Numbered from the stretch's first letter, positions 27,835 to 36,928 are shown. The stretch: 64,000 bases of DNA from Promicromonospora panici (GCF_900608595.1 NZ_UWYY01000009.1:124001-188000), one strand, 5' to 3'. The notes: generated by a model from the letters alone, not told the origin. Translations and numbers: made by a program.

Positions 27835-29253
27835 ATGTCACATCCCCGCCCTGAGAGGAGCCTCACTCTGCCCGACGACGGCACCGTCTCCCCTGCCGAC
27901 CTCGCCGAGACCTTGTCCACCACTCTTTCCGCCGACCTGACCGATGGGCTGCCCAGCGGCCTGCACGATCCTGTCTGGCCCGACTTCGGCGACAACGACG
28001 AGGCCGCGCGGCGCGCCGTGGCAGCCGTGGCCGCCATGCTCGGCCGCCCCATCCCCGAACGTCCGAGGGACCCGCGCTCGTCGAGCGAGTGGCTGAGCCG
28101 CCAGTGGGACGTCGAGGAGAGCGCGCTCGTCAACGTCTCGCGCGACATGTCGCGCACGCTGCAGCGCCTGCACGGCTACGCCCTCCAGCGCTGGGTGGAG
28201 CGGCACCAGGACGACGTCGCCGTGTTCGGCCCGGGCGGTGCCCCGCAGCGAGCGGCCCTCGACCTGGGCAACGGCACGTCCGTGAGCGTGCCGGCCGTTG
28301 CCACGGTCCTCTTCCCGGCTAGGTCCGCATACAAGACGCCGGTCGCCGTCGAGGTGGCCTACCGGTACGGGACGCCCACGGTCACGGCCTTCACGCCGCC
28401 GGGCGGCCTCGCGCTCGCCGAGCGGGTCCTCGCGGACCTGACCCGCACGCTGGAGGACGAGCACCCCTACCGCGGCGGAGTCCTGTCGGCGCGGGCGTCG
28501 ACCGGCGCCGTCGAGCTGACGCCGGTCAAGCACACTGTCCAGGTGCGCGACGACGTGGTGCTGCCCGCCGAGCTGTGGCGCGAGGTCGACCTGTTCTGCT
28601 CCAGCGTGACCACGCGCCGGGACGCCCTGCGGGCCCTGGGCCACACGACGTCGCGCGGGCTGCTGCTGGCGGGAAAGCCGGGTGTCGGCAAGACGAAGCT
28701 CACACGCGTGATCGCCACCGAGCTCGCCGGGCCGCTCACCGTGGTGCTCGTCACCGCCGAGGTGCTGCGCACCTGGATGACCGAGCTGTACGAGGAGATC
28801 CGCGGCCTGGGCCCGTGCCTCGTGGTCCTGGAGGAGATCGACTCGGTGGCGTCCAAGGGCTCGCGCGGGGACACGTCGTTCGCCGAGTTCCTCGACGCCC
28901 TGGACGGCACCCGCAGCTCCGACGACGTGCTCACCCTGGCCACCACGAACGACCCGGAGGCGCTCGACCCGGCGGTCAAGCGCCCCGGGCGCTTCGACAC
29001 GATCATCGAGGTACCGCCGCCGGACCTGGCGGGACGCACGGAGATCCTGCGGCTCTTCCTGCCGCCCCGGTCCCCCGTCGACGTCGGTCTGGTCGCCTCC
29101 TACCTGGACGGCGCCACCGGTGCGGACCTGCGCGAGGTCGCCCGGCGCTCGATCCTGGAGCACGGCCCAGACGGGCTGAGCACCGCCCGGGTCACCGACG
29201 TGGCGACGTCGGGCCGGTGGAAGCCGGCGCCCGTCGCGGGCAACTACCTCTGA
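27835..29253 (+). CDS. AAA+ ATPase with an uncharacterised N-terminal domain
   Basis: A 472-residue protein. The N-terminal 240 residues have no recognised domain. The AAA+ module follows: Walker A GKPGVGKT (280-287), Walker B LVVLEEID (329-336), sensor ATTNDPEALD, and the arginine region VKRPGRFD. It resembles FtsH/Cdc48-type AAA domains but has no protease or second ATPase domain. TATAAC lies 7 nt before the ATG (leaderless). It is divergent from DUF3039-helicase and convergent with nagB. Substrate unknown. Confidence 0.85.
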   Translation: MSHPRPERSLTLPDDGTVSPADLAETLSTTLSADLTDGLPSGLHDPVWPDFGDNDEAARRAVAAVAAMLGRPIPERPRDPRSSSEWLSRQWDVEESALVNVSRDMSRTLQRLHGYALQRWVERHQDDVAVFGPGGAPQRAALDLGNGTSVSVPAVATVLFPARSAYKTPVAVEVAYRYGTPTVTAFTPPGGLALAERVLADLTRTLEDEHPYRGGVLSARASTGAVELTPVKHTVQVRDDVVLPAELWREVDLFCSSVTTRRDALRALGHTTSRGLLLAGKPGVGKTKLTRVIATELAGPLTVVLVTAEVLRTWMTELYEEIRGLGPCLVVLEEIDSVASKGSRGDTSFAEFLDALDGTRSSDDVLTLATTNDPEALDPAVKRPGRFDTIIEVPPPDLAGRTEILRLFLPPRSPVDVGLVASYLDGATGADLREVARRSILEHGPDGLSTARVTDVATSGRWKPAPVAGNYL

Positions 29254-29257
29254 CGGG

Positions 29258-30037
29258 TCAGAGACCCTGCCAGTCCGGCTTCTCGGCGTAGGTCTGCCGG
29301 TAGTAGTCGGCGAGCTGCAGGCGGGACGCCGCCGCGTCGTCGACCAGCACCGTCGCGTGGGGGTGCAGCTGCATGATGGTGGCGGGCCACATCGCCGAGA
29401 CGGGGCCCTCCACGAGCTGGTGCACCGCCTCGGCCTTGGTGCGCCCGGAGGCCAGCAGCACCAGGTGCCGCGCCGACATGATCGTGGCCAGGCCCTGGGT
29501 GAGGCAGTGCCGGGGCACGTCGTCGACCGAACCACCGAAGAACCGCGCGTTGTCCTCACGGGTCTGCTTCGTCAGGGTCTTGATCCGGGTGCGGGACGCC
29601 AGCGACGAGCCCGGCTCGTTGAACGCGATGTGCCCGTCGGTGCCGATACCGAGGATCTGCAGGTCGACGCCGCCGGCGTCCGCGATGGCCTTCTCGTACG
29701 CGGCGCAGGCCGCCGGGAGGTCGGCGGCGAGGCCGTCCGGGCCCTGCACCGCGCCAGGCGCGAGGTCGACGCGGGACGCGAACTCCTTGTTGATGACGTT
29801 GCGGTACCGCTCCGGGTGGTCCGCGGGCAGGCCCACGTACTCGTCCAGCATGAACGCCCGGACCCGCGCGAACGAGAGGCCCTCCTTGTGCCGGCGCACG
29901 AGCTCGTCGTACACCGCGAGCGGCGACGACCCGGTGGCCAGCCCCAGCACCGCCTCCGGGTTGGCGCGTACCAGCCCCTCGACGGCGTCCGCCGCCAGCC
30001 GCGCGAGCTCGCCCGGGGGCGCGATCACGACCTCCAT
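29258..30037 (-). CDS. nagB: glucosamine-6-phosphate deaminase
   Basis: A 259-residue enzyme converting GlcN-6-P to fructose-6-P and ammonia. It contains LGLATGSSPLAVYDEL, FMLDEYVGL (catalytic Asp) and LGIGTDGHIAFNEPGSS with its His and Glu. GGAGAAGCTG precedes the ATG, which overlaps the ROK kinase stop by one base. It is the last gene of the amino-sugar unit; nagA is not in the window. Confidence 0.95.
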   Translation of the reverse strand: MEVVIAPPGELARLAADAVEGLVRANPEAVLGLATGSSPLAVYDELVRRHKEGLSFARVRAFMLDEYVGLPADHPERYRNVINKEFASRVDLAPGAVQGPDGLAADLPAACAAYEKAIADAGGVDLQILGIGTDGHIAFNEPGSSLASRTRIKTLTKQTREDNARFFGGSVDDVPRHCLTQGLATIMSARHLVLLASGRTKAEAVHQLVEGPVSAMWPATIMQLHPHATVLVDDAAASRLQLADYYRQTYAEKPDWQGL

Positions 30038-31116
30038 CAGCTTCTCCTCCCGAGGACAGCGGCGCCGACCGCCGCGACCGGAACATCGGTCGGCGCGAGC
30101 CGGACTCGCTCCGCCAGCTTGAGCGAACCCAGGAACGGCGACACCTTGGCCTGCTCGCGCAGCGCGTCCTGCACCGCGTCGAGCAGCTCTGTGCCGAGCT
30201 GGGCCACACCTCCGCCGAGCACTACGTGGCGCACGTCGGTGGTCAGCACCAGCAGCCGAACGGCCGCGGCCGTGGCGGACGCGAACCTGTCCTTGACCAC
30301 TATCGCCTCCTCGTCGCCCGCGCGCGCCGCATCGAAGAGCTCGACCGGCGACGGCTTGCCGTGCCGCGACGGCCACGCCGCCTCCAGCGCCTTGCCCGAC
30401 GCGAACCGCTCCAGGCAGCCGCGCTGCCCGCACGGGCACTCCGGCCCGAGCGGGTCCACGGGGATGTGCCCGATCTCGCCCGCCGCACCGCTCGCGCCGC
30501 GCCGCAGCTGCCCGTCGAGCACCAGCCCGGACGCGAGGCCCGTGCCGAGCGCGAGGAACGCGAGGTCCTCGTGGTCGCGCGCCCCGCCGTCCTGTTCGAC
30601 GCCGTCCTGCTCGGCCGACCGCTCCAGGACGTGCGCCGCGCCGACGGCGGCCACGTTGAGGTCGTTCTCGACCACCACGGGCACGCCGCCCAGCTCGGCG
30701 GACAGCAGGTCGGCGAGTGCGAGCTCGTCGTCGTGCACACCCAGATTGACCGCGTGCTTCACCGTGCCGGACCGGTGGTCGACGATGCCGGGGATACCCA
30801 GCCCGACGCCCGCCAGGCGCGAGATCTCCACCCCGCCCGACGCGGCGACGTCGCGCACCGCCTGCGTCGCGCCCGCGATCAGCCCGTCGGCGCCGTGCAC
30901 CGTGGACCGGCGCACGGTGGAGACCACGTCGCCCTCCGGATCCAGGAGTGCGCCGAGGATCTTGGTGCCGCCGATGTCGAGACCGACCGTGTACGCGGAC
31001 TCGCGCCCGGACCCCGTCCGGGCGCGAGCCTTCCCCTTGCCGACCTGTCCCATCCCGACCTTTCGCTTGCTGGGCCCGCCCCTGCTGGACTTGCCTGTTG
31101 TGGACCTGCCGCCCAT
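30037..31116 (-). CDS. ROK-family sugar kinase, probable amino-sugar kinase
   Basis: A 359-residue protein. A 35-residue basic extension (rich in Gly, Lys, Ser, Arg) precedes the kinase start YTVGLDIGGTKILGALLD. Later come PGIVDHRSGTV, VVENDLNVAAVG, GEIGHIPVDPLGPECPCGQRGCLERF (ROK zinc motif CxCGxxGCLE) and LGGGVAQLG. The ATG at 31116 overlaps the permease stop, which supports the long N-terminus; ATG 31053 is an alternative. Phosphorylation of GlcNAc or glucosamine is inferred from nagB next door. Confidence 0.87.
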   Translation of the reverse strand: MGGRSTTGKSSRGGPSKRKVGMGQVGKGKARARTGSGRESAYTVGLDIGGTKILGALLDPEGDVVSTVRRSTVHGADGLIAGATQAVRDVAASGGVEISRLAGVGLGIPGIVDHRSGTVKHAVNLGVHDDELALADLLSAELGGVPVVVENDLNVAAVGAAHVLERSAEQDGVEQDGGARDHEDLAFLALGTGLASGLVLDGQLRRGASGAAGEIGHIPVDPLGPECPCGQRGCLERFASGKALEAAWPSRHGKPSPVELFDAARAGDEEAIVVKDRFASATAAAVRLLVLTTDVRHVVLGGGVAQLGTELLDAVQDALREQAKVSPFLGSLKLAERVRLAPTDVPVAAVGAAVLGRRS

Positions 31117-31970
31117 CAGCCCTTCACCGCGCCGGACACCAGACCACCGGTCATCCGGCCCTGCACGATCAGGAAGAAGACCACCGCGGGAATCGCGATG
31201 AGTACCGACGCCGCCATGACCGCTCCCCAGTTCGTGGCCTGTGTGGCCTGCAGGAACGTCCGCAGCCAGAGCGGCAGCGTCATGGCCTCGGGCCGCTGCA
31301 TGATCACCAGCGCCGTGACGAACTCGTTCCACGCCTGGATGAAGGCGAACACACCGGTGGCCACCAGGCCCGGGGCGAGCAGCGGGAACGTGACCCGCCA
31401 GAACGCGCCGGCCCGGGAACAGCCGTCGATCATCGCCGCCTCCTCCAGCTCCTTGGGTACACCGTTCACGAATCCGCGCAGCGTCCAGATGGTGAACGGC
31501 AGCACACCGGCCGTGTACACGAGCGTCAGGCCGATGATCGTGTTGAGCAGCTGCCAGCCGTCGATGATCCGGAACATCGAGACGATCATCGCCTCTCCGG
31601 GGATCATCTGGACAACGAGGATCAGCACGATGAAAGTCCGGCGGCCCTTGAACTGGAACCTGGTGAGAGCCAGCGACGCGACGAAGCCCACGACCAGGGC
31701 GATCACCAGCGTCAGGAACGTGACACCTATCGAGTTCAGCACGGCCGGCGGGAACGGTGCCCGCGCCTCGCCGAACATCGCCGCGCGATAGTTGTCCAGC
31801 GTGAACAGGTCCGGCGTCGGGAAGAACGCCAGGTCCTCGCCGCGGATCCGGCTGTTCGGCAGGAACGACGTGCTGACCATCCAGTACACCGGGAACGCCG
31901 AGAAGGCGAAGACGATCAGGGCCAGGACGCCGAACCCGGTGTCGGCGAGGCGCCTGCGGATCTTGATCAC
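31116..31970 (-). CDS. sugar ABC transporter permease (MalG type)
   Basis: A 284-residue inner-membrane permease with six helices. The EAA loop ELEEAAMIDGCSRAGAFWRVTFPLLAPGL, which docks the ATPase, is near residue 190. The GTG start has AGGAGGAG just upstream and overlaps the first permease stop (GTGA). It works with the preceding permease and binding lipoprotein. The operon encodes no ATPase; actinobacterial sugar importers often share the MsiK ATPase encoded elsewhere. Confidence 0.92.
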   Translation of the reverse strand: MIKIRRRLADTGFGVLALIVFAFSAFPVYWMVSTSFLPNSRIRGEDLAFFPTPDLFTLDNYRAAMFGEARAPFPPAVLNSIGVTFLTLVIALVVGFVASLALTRFQFKGRRTFIVLILVVQMIPGEAMIVSMFRIIDGWQLLNTIIGLTLVYTAGVLPFTIWTLRGFVNGVPKELEEAAMIDGCSRAGAFWRVTFPLLAPGLVATGVFAFIQAWNEFVTALVIMQRPEAMTLPLWLRTFLQATQATNWGAVMAASVLIAIPAVVFFLIVQGRMTGGLVSGAVKG

Positions 31971-32920
31971 AGCTCCTCCTCCCGCAGCGTGCGCCGCACA
32001 TAGGGGTACGAGATGGCCAGCATGACGACCACGAAGATGACGCCGATCGCGCTCGCCAGGCCGTAGTGCCCCTGGGCCATACCCGTCTGGTAGATGTAGA
32101 CGCCGATGGTGTTGGTCAGCTCCCGGTCGCCGCCGATGTCCTGCAGCACGAACACCTGCGTGAACACCTTCAGGTCCCAGATCATCGACAGGATCACGAG
32201 CACCGTGATGATGCTGCGCACGTACGGCACCTGGATGAGCCGGAAGCGCTGGAAGGCGCTCGCGCCGTCGAGCTGCGCGGCCTCCATCACCTCCTCGGGG
32301 ATCTGCGTGAGGCCCGCGTACAGCGTGAACGCGACGAACGGCACGGCGCCCCACACGATGATGCAGGTCAGGATCAGGAAGAACGACCACGGGTTGAGCA
32401 GCCAGGAATTGCCGAACCACCGGTCGCCCGTGATCGCGGTGAGCACGTTGTTCACGACGCCGTACTGCGTGTCGAAGACCCAGCCCCACACGGTGGTCGC
32501 GGCCAGCGAGGGCATGGCCCAGGCCAGCAGCAGGCCCACCGACACCAGGAGCCGCATGCCCTTGCCGATCCGGATCATGAGCAGAGCGACGAGCATGCCG
32601 AGCACCATCGTCGTGACCACGAGGACGACCATGAGCGCGAAGCTGCGCCCCAGGACGGCCCAGAAGCCCTCGACGTCGGTCAGCACCGTCGCGTAGTTGT
32701 CGAAGCCGACCCACTCGGCGGGCAGACCCATGAGCTGGGCACGCTCGTACTCCTGGAACGACATGACGACCAGCCGGAGCACGGGATAGCCGGTCAGTAC
32801 GCCGAGGATGACCATCGTGGCCGAGAGCAGGAGCCACGGCAGGAACGGTTTCCGGCTCGGCTGCCGGATCTCTTGGCGCGGTGGCGCCGTAGGCGCGGGA
32901 AGGTCCGCGAGAAGGCTCAT
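31967..32920 (-). CDS. sugar ABC transporter permease (MalF type)
   Basis: A 317-residue permease with a cytoplasmic N-terminus, six helices and the EAA loop PEEVMEAAQLDGASAFQRFRLIQVP. GAGGAAG lies upstream of the ATG. It overlaps the second permease by 4 nt. A strong hairpin (32973-33019) separates it from the binding-protein gene. Confidence 0.92.
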   Translation of the reverse strand: MSLLADLPAPTAPPRQEIRQPSRKPFLPWLLLSATMVILGVLTGYPVLRLVVMSFQEYERAQLMGLPAEWVGFDNYATVLTDVEGFWAVLGRSFALMVVLVVTTMVLGMLVALLMIRIGKGMRLLVSVGLLLAWAMPSLAATTVWGWVFDTQYGVVNNVLTAITGDRWFGNSWLLNPWSFFLILTCIIVWGAVPFVAFTLYAGLTQIPEEVMEAAQLDGASAFQRFRLIQVPYVRSIITVLVILSMIWDLKVFTQVFVLQDIGGDRELTNTIGVYIYQTGMAQGHYGLASAIGVIFVVVMLAISYPYVRRTLREEEL

Positions 32921-32972
32921 GTCCGTCTTCCTCAGGGGGTCGGGCGGGGCACGCCCGGAGCGGGCAGTGGTG

Positions 32973-33019
32973 TCCCGTCCCGCCCGGGCGTTTCTGGGGC
33001 TGCACCGGGCGGGACGGGA
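32973..33019. promoter_or_regulatory. intercistronic hairpin after the binding-protein gene
   Basis: TCCCGTCCCGCCCGG (32973-32987) pairs perfectly with 33005-33019 around a 17-nt loop. It lies in the same-strand space between binding protein and first permease. This is the usual place for a hairpin that partly terminates or stabilises mRNA so that more binding protein than permease is made. Confidence 0.7.
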
Positions 33020-33030
33020 AGCTGATCCGG

Positions 33031-34323
33031 TCAGCTGTTGAGGATCTCCTCGATGTCCGCGTCGAGCTGCTCCGCGACGGTCTTGACGTCCTCGCCGGAG
33101 GCGATCTTCGTGAAGGCGGTCTGCAGCAGCATCTTGGACTCGACGTCCGCCCACTTCGGCGAGGCCGGCGTGAGCTTGGCGTTGGCGGCCGCCTCAGCGG
33201 CGGCCTTGCCGATCGACGACTCCTGGTCGACCTGCTCGAACAGCGAGGTCTTGGCCGGGAAGAGGCCAGCACCGGCGAGGATCGACTGGTACTCGTCGCT
33301 GAGCAGGATCTCGTAGGCGCTCATCGCGAGGTCCGGACGGGCCGACTTCTGTGCGATGGCGATGTTCGAGCCGCCGGCGAACACCTGCGCGGCGCCGCCG
33401 TCCTTGCCCGGCAGGGCGAAGCCCTGGAGGTCCTTGCCGTAGGTGGAGGCGCAGCCCGGCACGCCCTCGGGGTCCTCGGGCTCCTCCGGCGCGTTGATCG
33501 ACCACTGGATCCAGCTCGGCGCCGAGAGGAAGGCGACCTTGCCCTCGCAGAACGGCACCTGCAGGTCGGCCTCGTTGGTGTCGGCCGGGGCGTTGTTGCC
33601 CTTGGTCATGATGGTCTGGATCTGCTCCAGGCCGGCGAGGCCGCCCTCCGAGGAGAAGCCCGCCTCCCAGGTGCCGTCCTCGGCCTGCTCGGCGACGAAG
33701 CCGCCGTTCTCCCAGATGAAGGGCAGCGCGTTGTACCAGTCCTGGCCCGGCCAGTAGACCCCGGACAGGTCGTCCGTCTTCAGGTCGACGGCGGTTTCGA
33801 CGTACTCGTCCAGCGTGGTCGGCACCTCGGTGTCGCCCAGGATCTGCTCGGAGTAGAAAACGACGCGCGAGCCCGAGTAGTACGGCAGGGCGTAGTGATT
33901 GCCCTCCCAGTCGCCGGCCTCGACGAAGCCGGGGAGCAGGTCGCTGCCGCCCAGGGTCTCGAACTCGTCGGCGGTGATCTCGCGGAAGTATCCCGCCGAG
34001 GTGAAGGCGGCAGCCTGGGTGTTGCCGATCTCGACCACGTCCGGGGCGTCCGAGCCGGACAGCGCCGTCGTGTACTTGTCGACCAGACCCTCCCAGGCCT
34101 GCTCCTCGATGACGAGAGTGCTGCCGGGGTTCTCCTCCTCGAAGGTCTTCTTCAGGTAGTCGCGGGCCTCGACGGGCGTGTCGGAGCCGACGAGCCAGAC
34201 CCGGACCTCGCCTGGTCCGGTCTCCTCGGCGGTCGCGGCGCCGCCCGCGTTACCGCAGGCGCTGAGCGCGAGCGTCAGGGTGATCGCCGACGCCGCAGCG
34301 CCGACGAGACGGTTTGTGTTCAC
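33031..34323 (-). CDS. sugar-binding lipoprotein of ABC importer
   Basis: A 430-residue extracellular solute-binding protein family 1 member. The lipoprotein signal ends in LALSAC-G (Cys near residue 23); a Gly/Ala/Thr/Glu spacer follows, then a mature domain beginning GEVRVWLVGSDTPVEARDYLKKTFE. The GTG at 34323 has GGGAGGA 9 nt upstream. Position before two permeases, a ROK kinase and nagB suggests chitobiose or GlcNAc as ligand (inference, NgcE/DasA-like). Confidence 0.9.
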   Translation of the reverse strand: MNTNRLVGAAASAITLTLALSACGNAGGAATAEETGPGEVRVWLVGSDTPVEARDYLKKTFEEENPGSTLVIEEQAWEGLVDKYTTALSGSDAPDVVEIGNTQAAAFTSAGYFREITADEFETLGGSDLLPGFVEAGDWEGNHYALPYYSGSRVVFYSEQILGDTEVPTTLDEYVETAVDLKTDDLSGVYWPGQDWYNALPFIWENGGFVAEQAEDGTWEAGFSSEGGLAGLEQIQTIMTKGNNAPADTNEADLQVPFCEGKVAFLSAPSWIQWSINAPEEPEDPEGVPGCASTYGKDLQGFALPGKDGGAAQVFAGGSNIAIAQKSARPDLAMSAYEILLSDEYQSILAGAGLFPAKTSLFEQVDQESSIGKAAAEAAANAKLTPASPKWADVESKMLLQTAFTKIASGEDVKTVAEQLDADIEEILNS

Positions 34324-34425
34324 GTTGGGGTTCCTCCCGGGATACGACTTCGTGTCGCGGTGCATGGTGATGACTCGAGTGGAAGCTCGATGAGACGCCT
34401 GCCGCCGACACGTGCGCATAACTGC

Positions 34426-35580
34426 TCACGAGACCCCCAGCTGGGCGGAAAGCACGAGGACGGCGGCGCCCGCCAGCACGACGTCCTCGTCGAGCGCGGC
34501 CATCCGCAGCTGCAGGCCAGAGTTGATGGCCGGCATGGTCCGCTGACGGATGGTGTCCAGCGCTGCCTCGCGCAGGGCGCCGTCGAGCAGGCCACGCGGG
34601 CCGCTCAGCAACACCTCCGTGAGGTTGAGCGCGCTGACGACCGGGGCGAGGGTGACACCCAGTACCCGGCCTGCCGACGCCAGAGCGGCGTCGGAATCTT
34701 CCTTGTTCTTGTTCGCGACGGCGCGCCGCAGTGCCGGGACCGACAAGACGGTCTCGAGGCAGCCCACGCGGCCGCAGGCGCACTGCTCGCCGTTGTCGTC
34801 CACGGTGACGTGGCCGATCTCGCCCGCCGCGTCGCCCTGGCCGTGCACCCGCACGCCGTCGACCACGACGCCGGCACCCACGCCCGCACCGACGGTGACC
34901 ACGAGCATGCTGCCGGTCGCCCCGCCGTAGGTGAACTCACCGAGCGCCGCCGTGTTCGCGTCGTTCGCGACGTGCACGGGCAGGCCCAGTCGCTCGCCCA
35001 GGATCTCGGCGAGCCGCACGTCGTACCAGCCGCGGTTGGGCGCCTCGACGACGCGCCCGTCCAGGTCGATGATGCCGGGCGAGCCGACGCCGACGCCGAT
35101 CACCGGGTGGATCGCCGCCGCCACGAGCCGGCGGACGAAGCGGGTGAGCAGATCGACGAGCTCGTCGCCCGTGCGCCCGTCGATGTCGAGCTCGCGGCGG
35201 ACCATCATCTCGCCGGTGAGGCTGAGCACGGCGCCCCGCATGTGGCGGTGCTCCGTGAGGTCGACGGCCACGATCTGAAAGGCGTCGGTGCGCAGGCCCA
35301 CGAGGATCGCGGGCTTGCCGACGCGCTGGCCGGGCCGGGTGCCGAGCTCCTCCACCAGGCCCTCGGCGATGAGCACCGAGACCAGGTCGGAGATCGTGAC
35401 GCGGGTGAGCGCGGTGGCTCGTGCGAGGTCGGCCCGGGAGGTGGGCCCCTCGTGGAAGAGGTGCTGCAGCACCAGGGACCGGTTGTGCGCCCTGGCGTGC
35501 TCGGGAAGCACCTTGGACGTCGCGCGCAAGCGTGCGCCGAGCCCTCGCCCGGTGCCGTTGCGTTCTGTCTGCGTCGCCAT
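34426..35580 (-). CDS. ROK-family transcriptional repressor (NagC/XylR type)
   Basis: A 384-residue regulator with an N-terminal winged helix (LVLQHLFHEGPTSRADLARATALTRVTISDLVSVLIAEGLVEE, about 35-77), then a ROK domain with the zinc motif EQCACGRVGCLE. It probably controls the adjoining import and catabolic unit in response to a sugar phosphate or sugar. TGTTA/TAACA dyads at 35584-35604 and 35634-35649 around its own ribosome binding site suggest autoregulation. Confidence 0.88.
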   Translation of the reverse strand: MATQTERNGTGRGLGARLRATSKVLPEHARAHNRSLVLQHLFHEGPTSRADLARATALTRVTISDLVSVLIAEGLVEELGTRPGQRVGKPAILVGLRTDAFQIVAVDLTEHRHMRGAVLSLTGEMMVRRELDIDGRTGDELVDLLTRFVRRLVAAAIHPVIGVGVGSPGIIDLDGRVVEAPNRGWYDVRLAEILGERLGLPVHVANDANTAALGEFTYGGATGSMLVVTVGAGVGAGVVVDGVRVHGQGDAAGEIGHVTVDDNGEQCACGRVGCLETVLSVPALRRAVANKNKEDSDAALASAGRVLGVTLAPVVSALNLTEVLLSGPRGLLDGALREAALDTIRQRTMPAINSGLQLRMAALDEDVVLAGAAVLVLSAQLGVS

Positions 35581-35583
35581 GTT

Positions 35584-35649
35584 TGTTAGTAGACCTCCTT
35601 AACAGAGTCGGTGTCCATCGCCCGGCGCGACCCGTAACAAGACTGTTAC
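35584..35649. promoter_or_regulatory. probable ROK operators upstream of the repressor gene
   Basis: The 307-nt divergent space 35581-35887 has no gene. TGTTA-N11-TAACA (35584-35604) covers the AAGGAGG ribosome binding site of the repressor. GTAACA-N4-TGTTAC (35634-35649) is a second dyad using the same half-site word. The rest is a stretch richer in A/T (35768-35805) and the leaderless promoter of the DUF4349 gene. Confidence 0.5.
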
Positions 35650-35887
35650 TTGGGTCACGTTTGCCCTGGCGCCGGACTCCCTCTGTCGACGTATCCGGAT
35701 TACTTCGTGTGCCTGACGAATCCGAGCCTGCCGTACCTTGGCGGCCCAGGCATGACGTGACCGCACCGTGATCAAAAACCCCGCAAAACCGAAGAAAAAT
35801 CTGGTCACCGGGCCCACAAGTTCACAAAGGGATCACAGTTCTCAGGTGGGGCATGTTCCTGCCCTGCGGGCCTCCTACGCTCGTCCC

Positions 35888-36859
35888 ATGAAGCGCAACC
35901 GGTCAGCCAGGGGGGACGCGGGCCGGCCCGCGCGCCGACTCTTCCGCACCCTCCTGACAGCGGTCGTCGGAGGGACCCTCGTGGTCACCCTCGCGGCCTG
36001 CTCCGGCAGCGGCGCGAGCGACTCCGGTGGCGAACCGGCAGTCGGCGAAGGGTCCGCGCGCGAGGTCGTCGAACCGGGCACGGGCCAGGACGGCGTCGCC
36101 GACGCGACGGGCGCCGTCGGTATCGCCGAGGCTCCCGAGGAGGCCGTGAACCGCGAGCTCATCACCACCGGCAACGCGACGCTCGCGGTGGACGACCCGT
36201 TCGAGGCCGCCGAGCAGATCGCCGATCTCGTGGAGGAGGCGGGCGGCCGGGTCGAGGCGCGCGACGAGCAGGCCGCCACCGACGGCGAGCCCGGCAGCGC
36301 CTCGATGACGCTCCGCATCCCCGCCGACCGGGTGTCGGCCACGCTGGACGCCCTCGACGAGCTCGGCGAGGTACGTGACCGCCACGTCGAGACGGTGGAC
36401 GTCACCGGGACCGCGCAGGATCTCGACGCCCGCATCGAGGCGCTGCGCACCTCCACCGACCGGCTGCGCGAGCTGATGGCCGACGCCGACCGCACCTCCG
36501 ACCTCATCGAGATCGAGGCGGAGCTCTCCACCCGTCAGGCGGAGCTGGACTCCCGGGTCTCCGAGCGCAACCGGCTCTCCGACGAGGTGGCGATGTCCAC
36601 GCTGCACGTCGAGATCGTCGCGGAGGACTCCCCCGCCGCTCAGGCGCGGCCCGGTGGGTTCCTTGGCGGCCTGTCCGCGGGGTGGAGCGCGCTGGTCAGC
36701 ACTTTCAACGTCGTCGTCCTGGTGCTCGGGGCGATCATCCCGTGGCTCGCGCTGGCGGGCGTGGTGCTCCTGGTGGTCGTCGGCGTCCGCAGGCAGATCG
36801 CCAAGAACCGCCCCACGCTGCCCCCGACCGCAACCCCGGACCCGGCTCCCGCCGACTGA
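35888..36859 (+). CDS. DUF4349 lipoprotein
   Basis: A 323-residue membrane-attached protein. A basic N-terminus, a hydrophobic core and lipobox VTLAAC-S form a lipoprotein signal. An acidic Gly/Ser linker is followed by the DUF4349 domain (NRELITTGNATLAVDDPFEAAEQIADLVEEAGGRVE) with a coiled-coil-like LDARIEALRTSTDRLRELM, then a C-terminal membrane helix (about 277-303) and a Pro-rich tail. Function is unknown. TACGCT lies 6 nt before the ATG. Confidence 0.88.
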   Translation: MKRNRSARGDAGRPARRLFRTLLTAVVGGTLVVTLAACSGSGASDSGGEPAVGEGSAREVVEPGTGQDGVADATGAVGIAEAPEEAVNRELITTGNATLAVDDPFEAAEQIADLVEEAGGRVEARDEQAATDGEPGSASMTLRIPADRVSATLDALDELGEVRDRHVETVDVTGTAQDLDARIEALRTSTDRLRELMADADRTSDLIEIEAELSTRQAELDSRVSERNRLSDEVAMSTLHVEIVAEDSPAAQARPGGFLGGLSAGWSALVSTFNVVVLVLGAIIPWLALAGVVLLVVVGVRRQIAKNRPTLPPTATPDPAPAD

Positions 36860-36865
36860 CCTTGG

Positions 36866-36924
36866 TTGTGGGCGTGATCGTTGCGCCTAGAACGGGCACG
36901 TTGTCGCAACGATCACGCCCACAA
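36866..36924. repeat. 59-nt hairpin with perfect 20-bp arms between convergent genes
   Basis: TTGTGGGCGTGATCGTTGCG (36866-36885) is exactly complementary to 36905-36924. The 19-nt loop contains a small inner stem AACG/CGTT. It lies between the convergent DUF4349 and RidA genes and could be a bidirectional terminator. Its geometry equals the hairpin at 1540-1598, but the sequence is unrelated. Confidence 0.85.
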
Positions 36925-36928
36925 TCGA

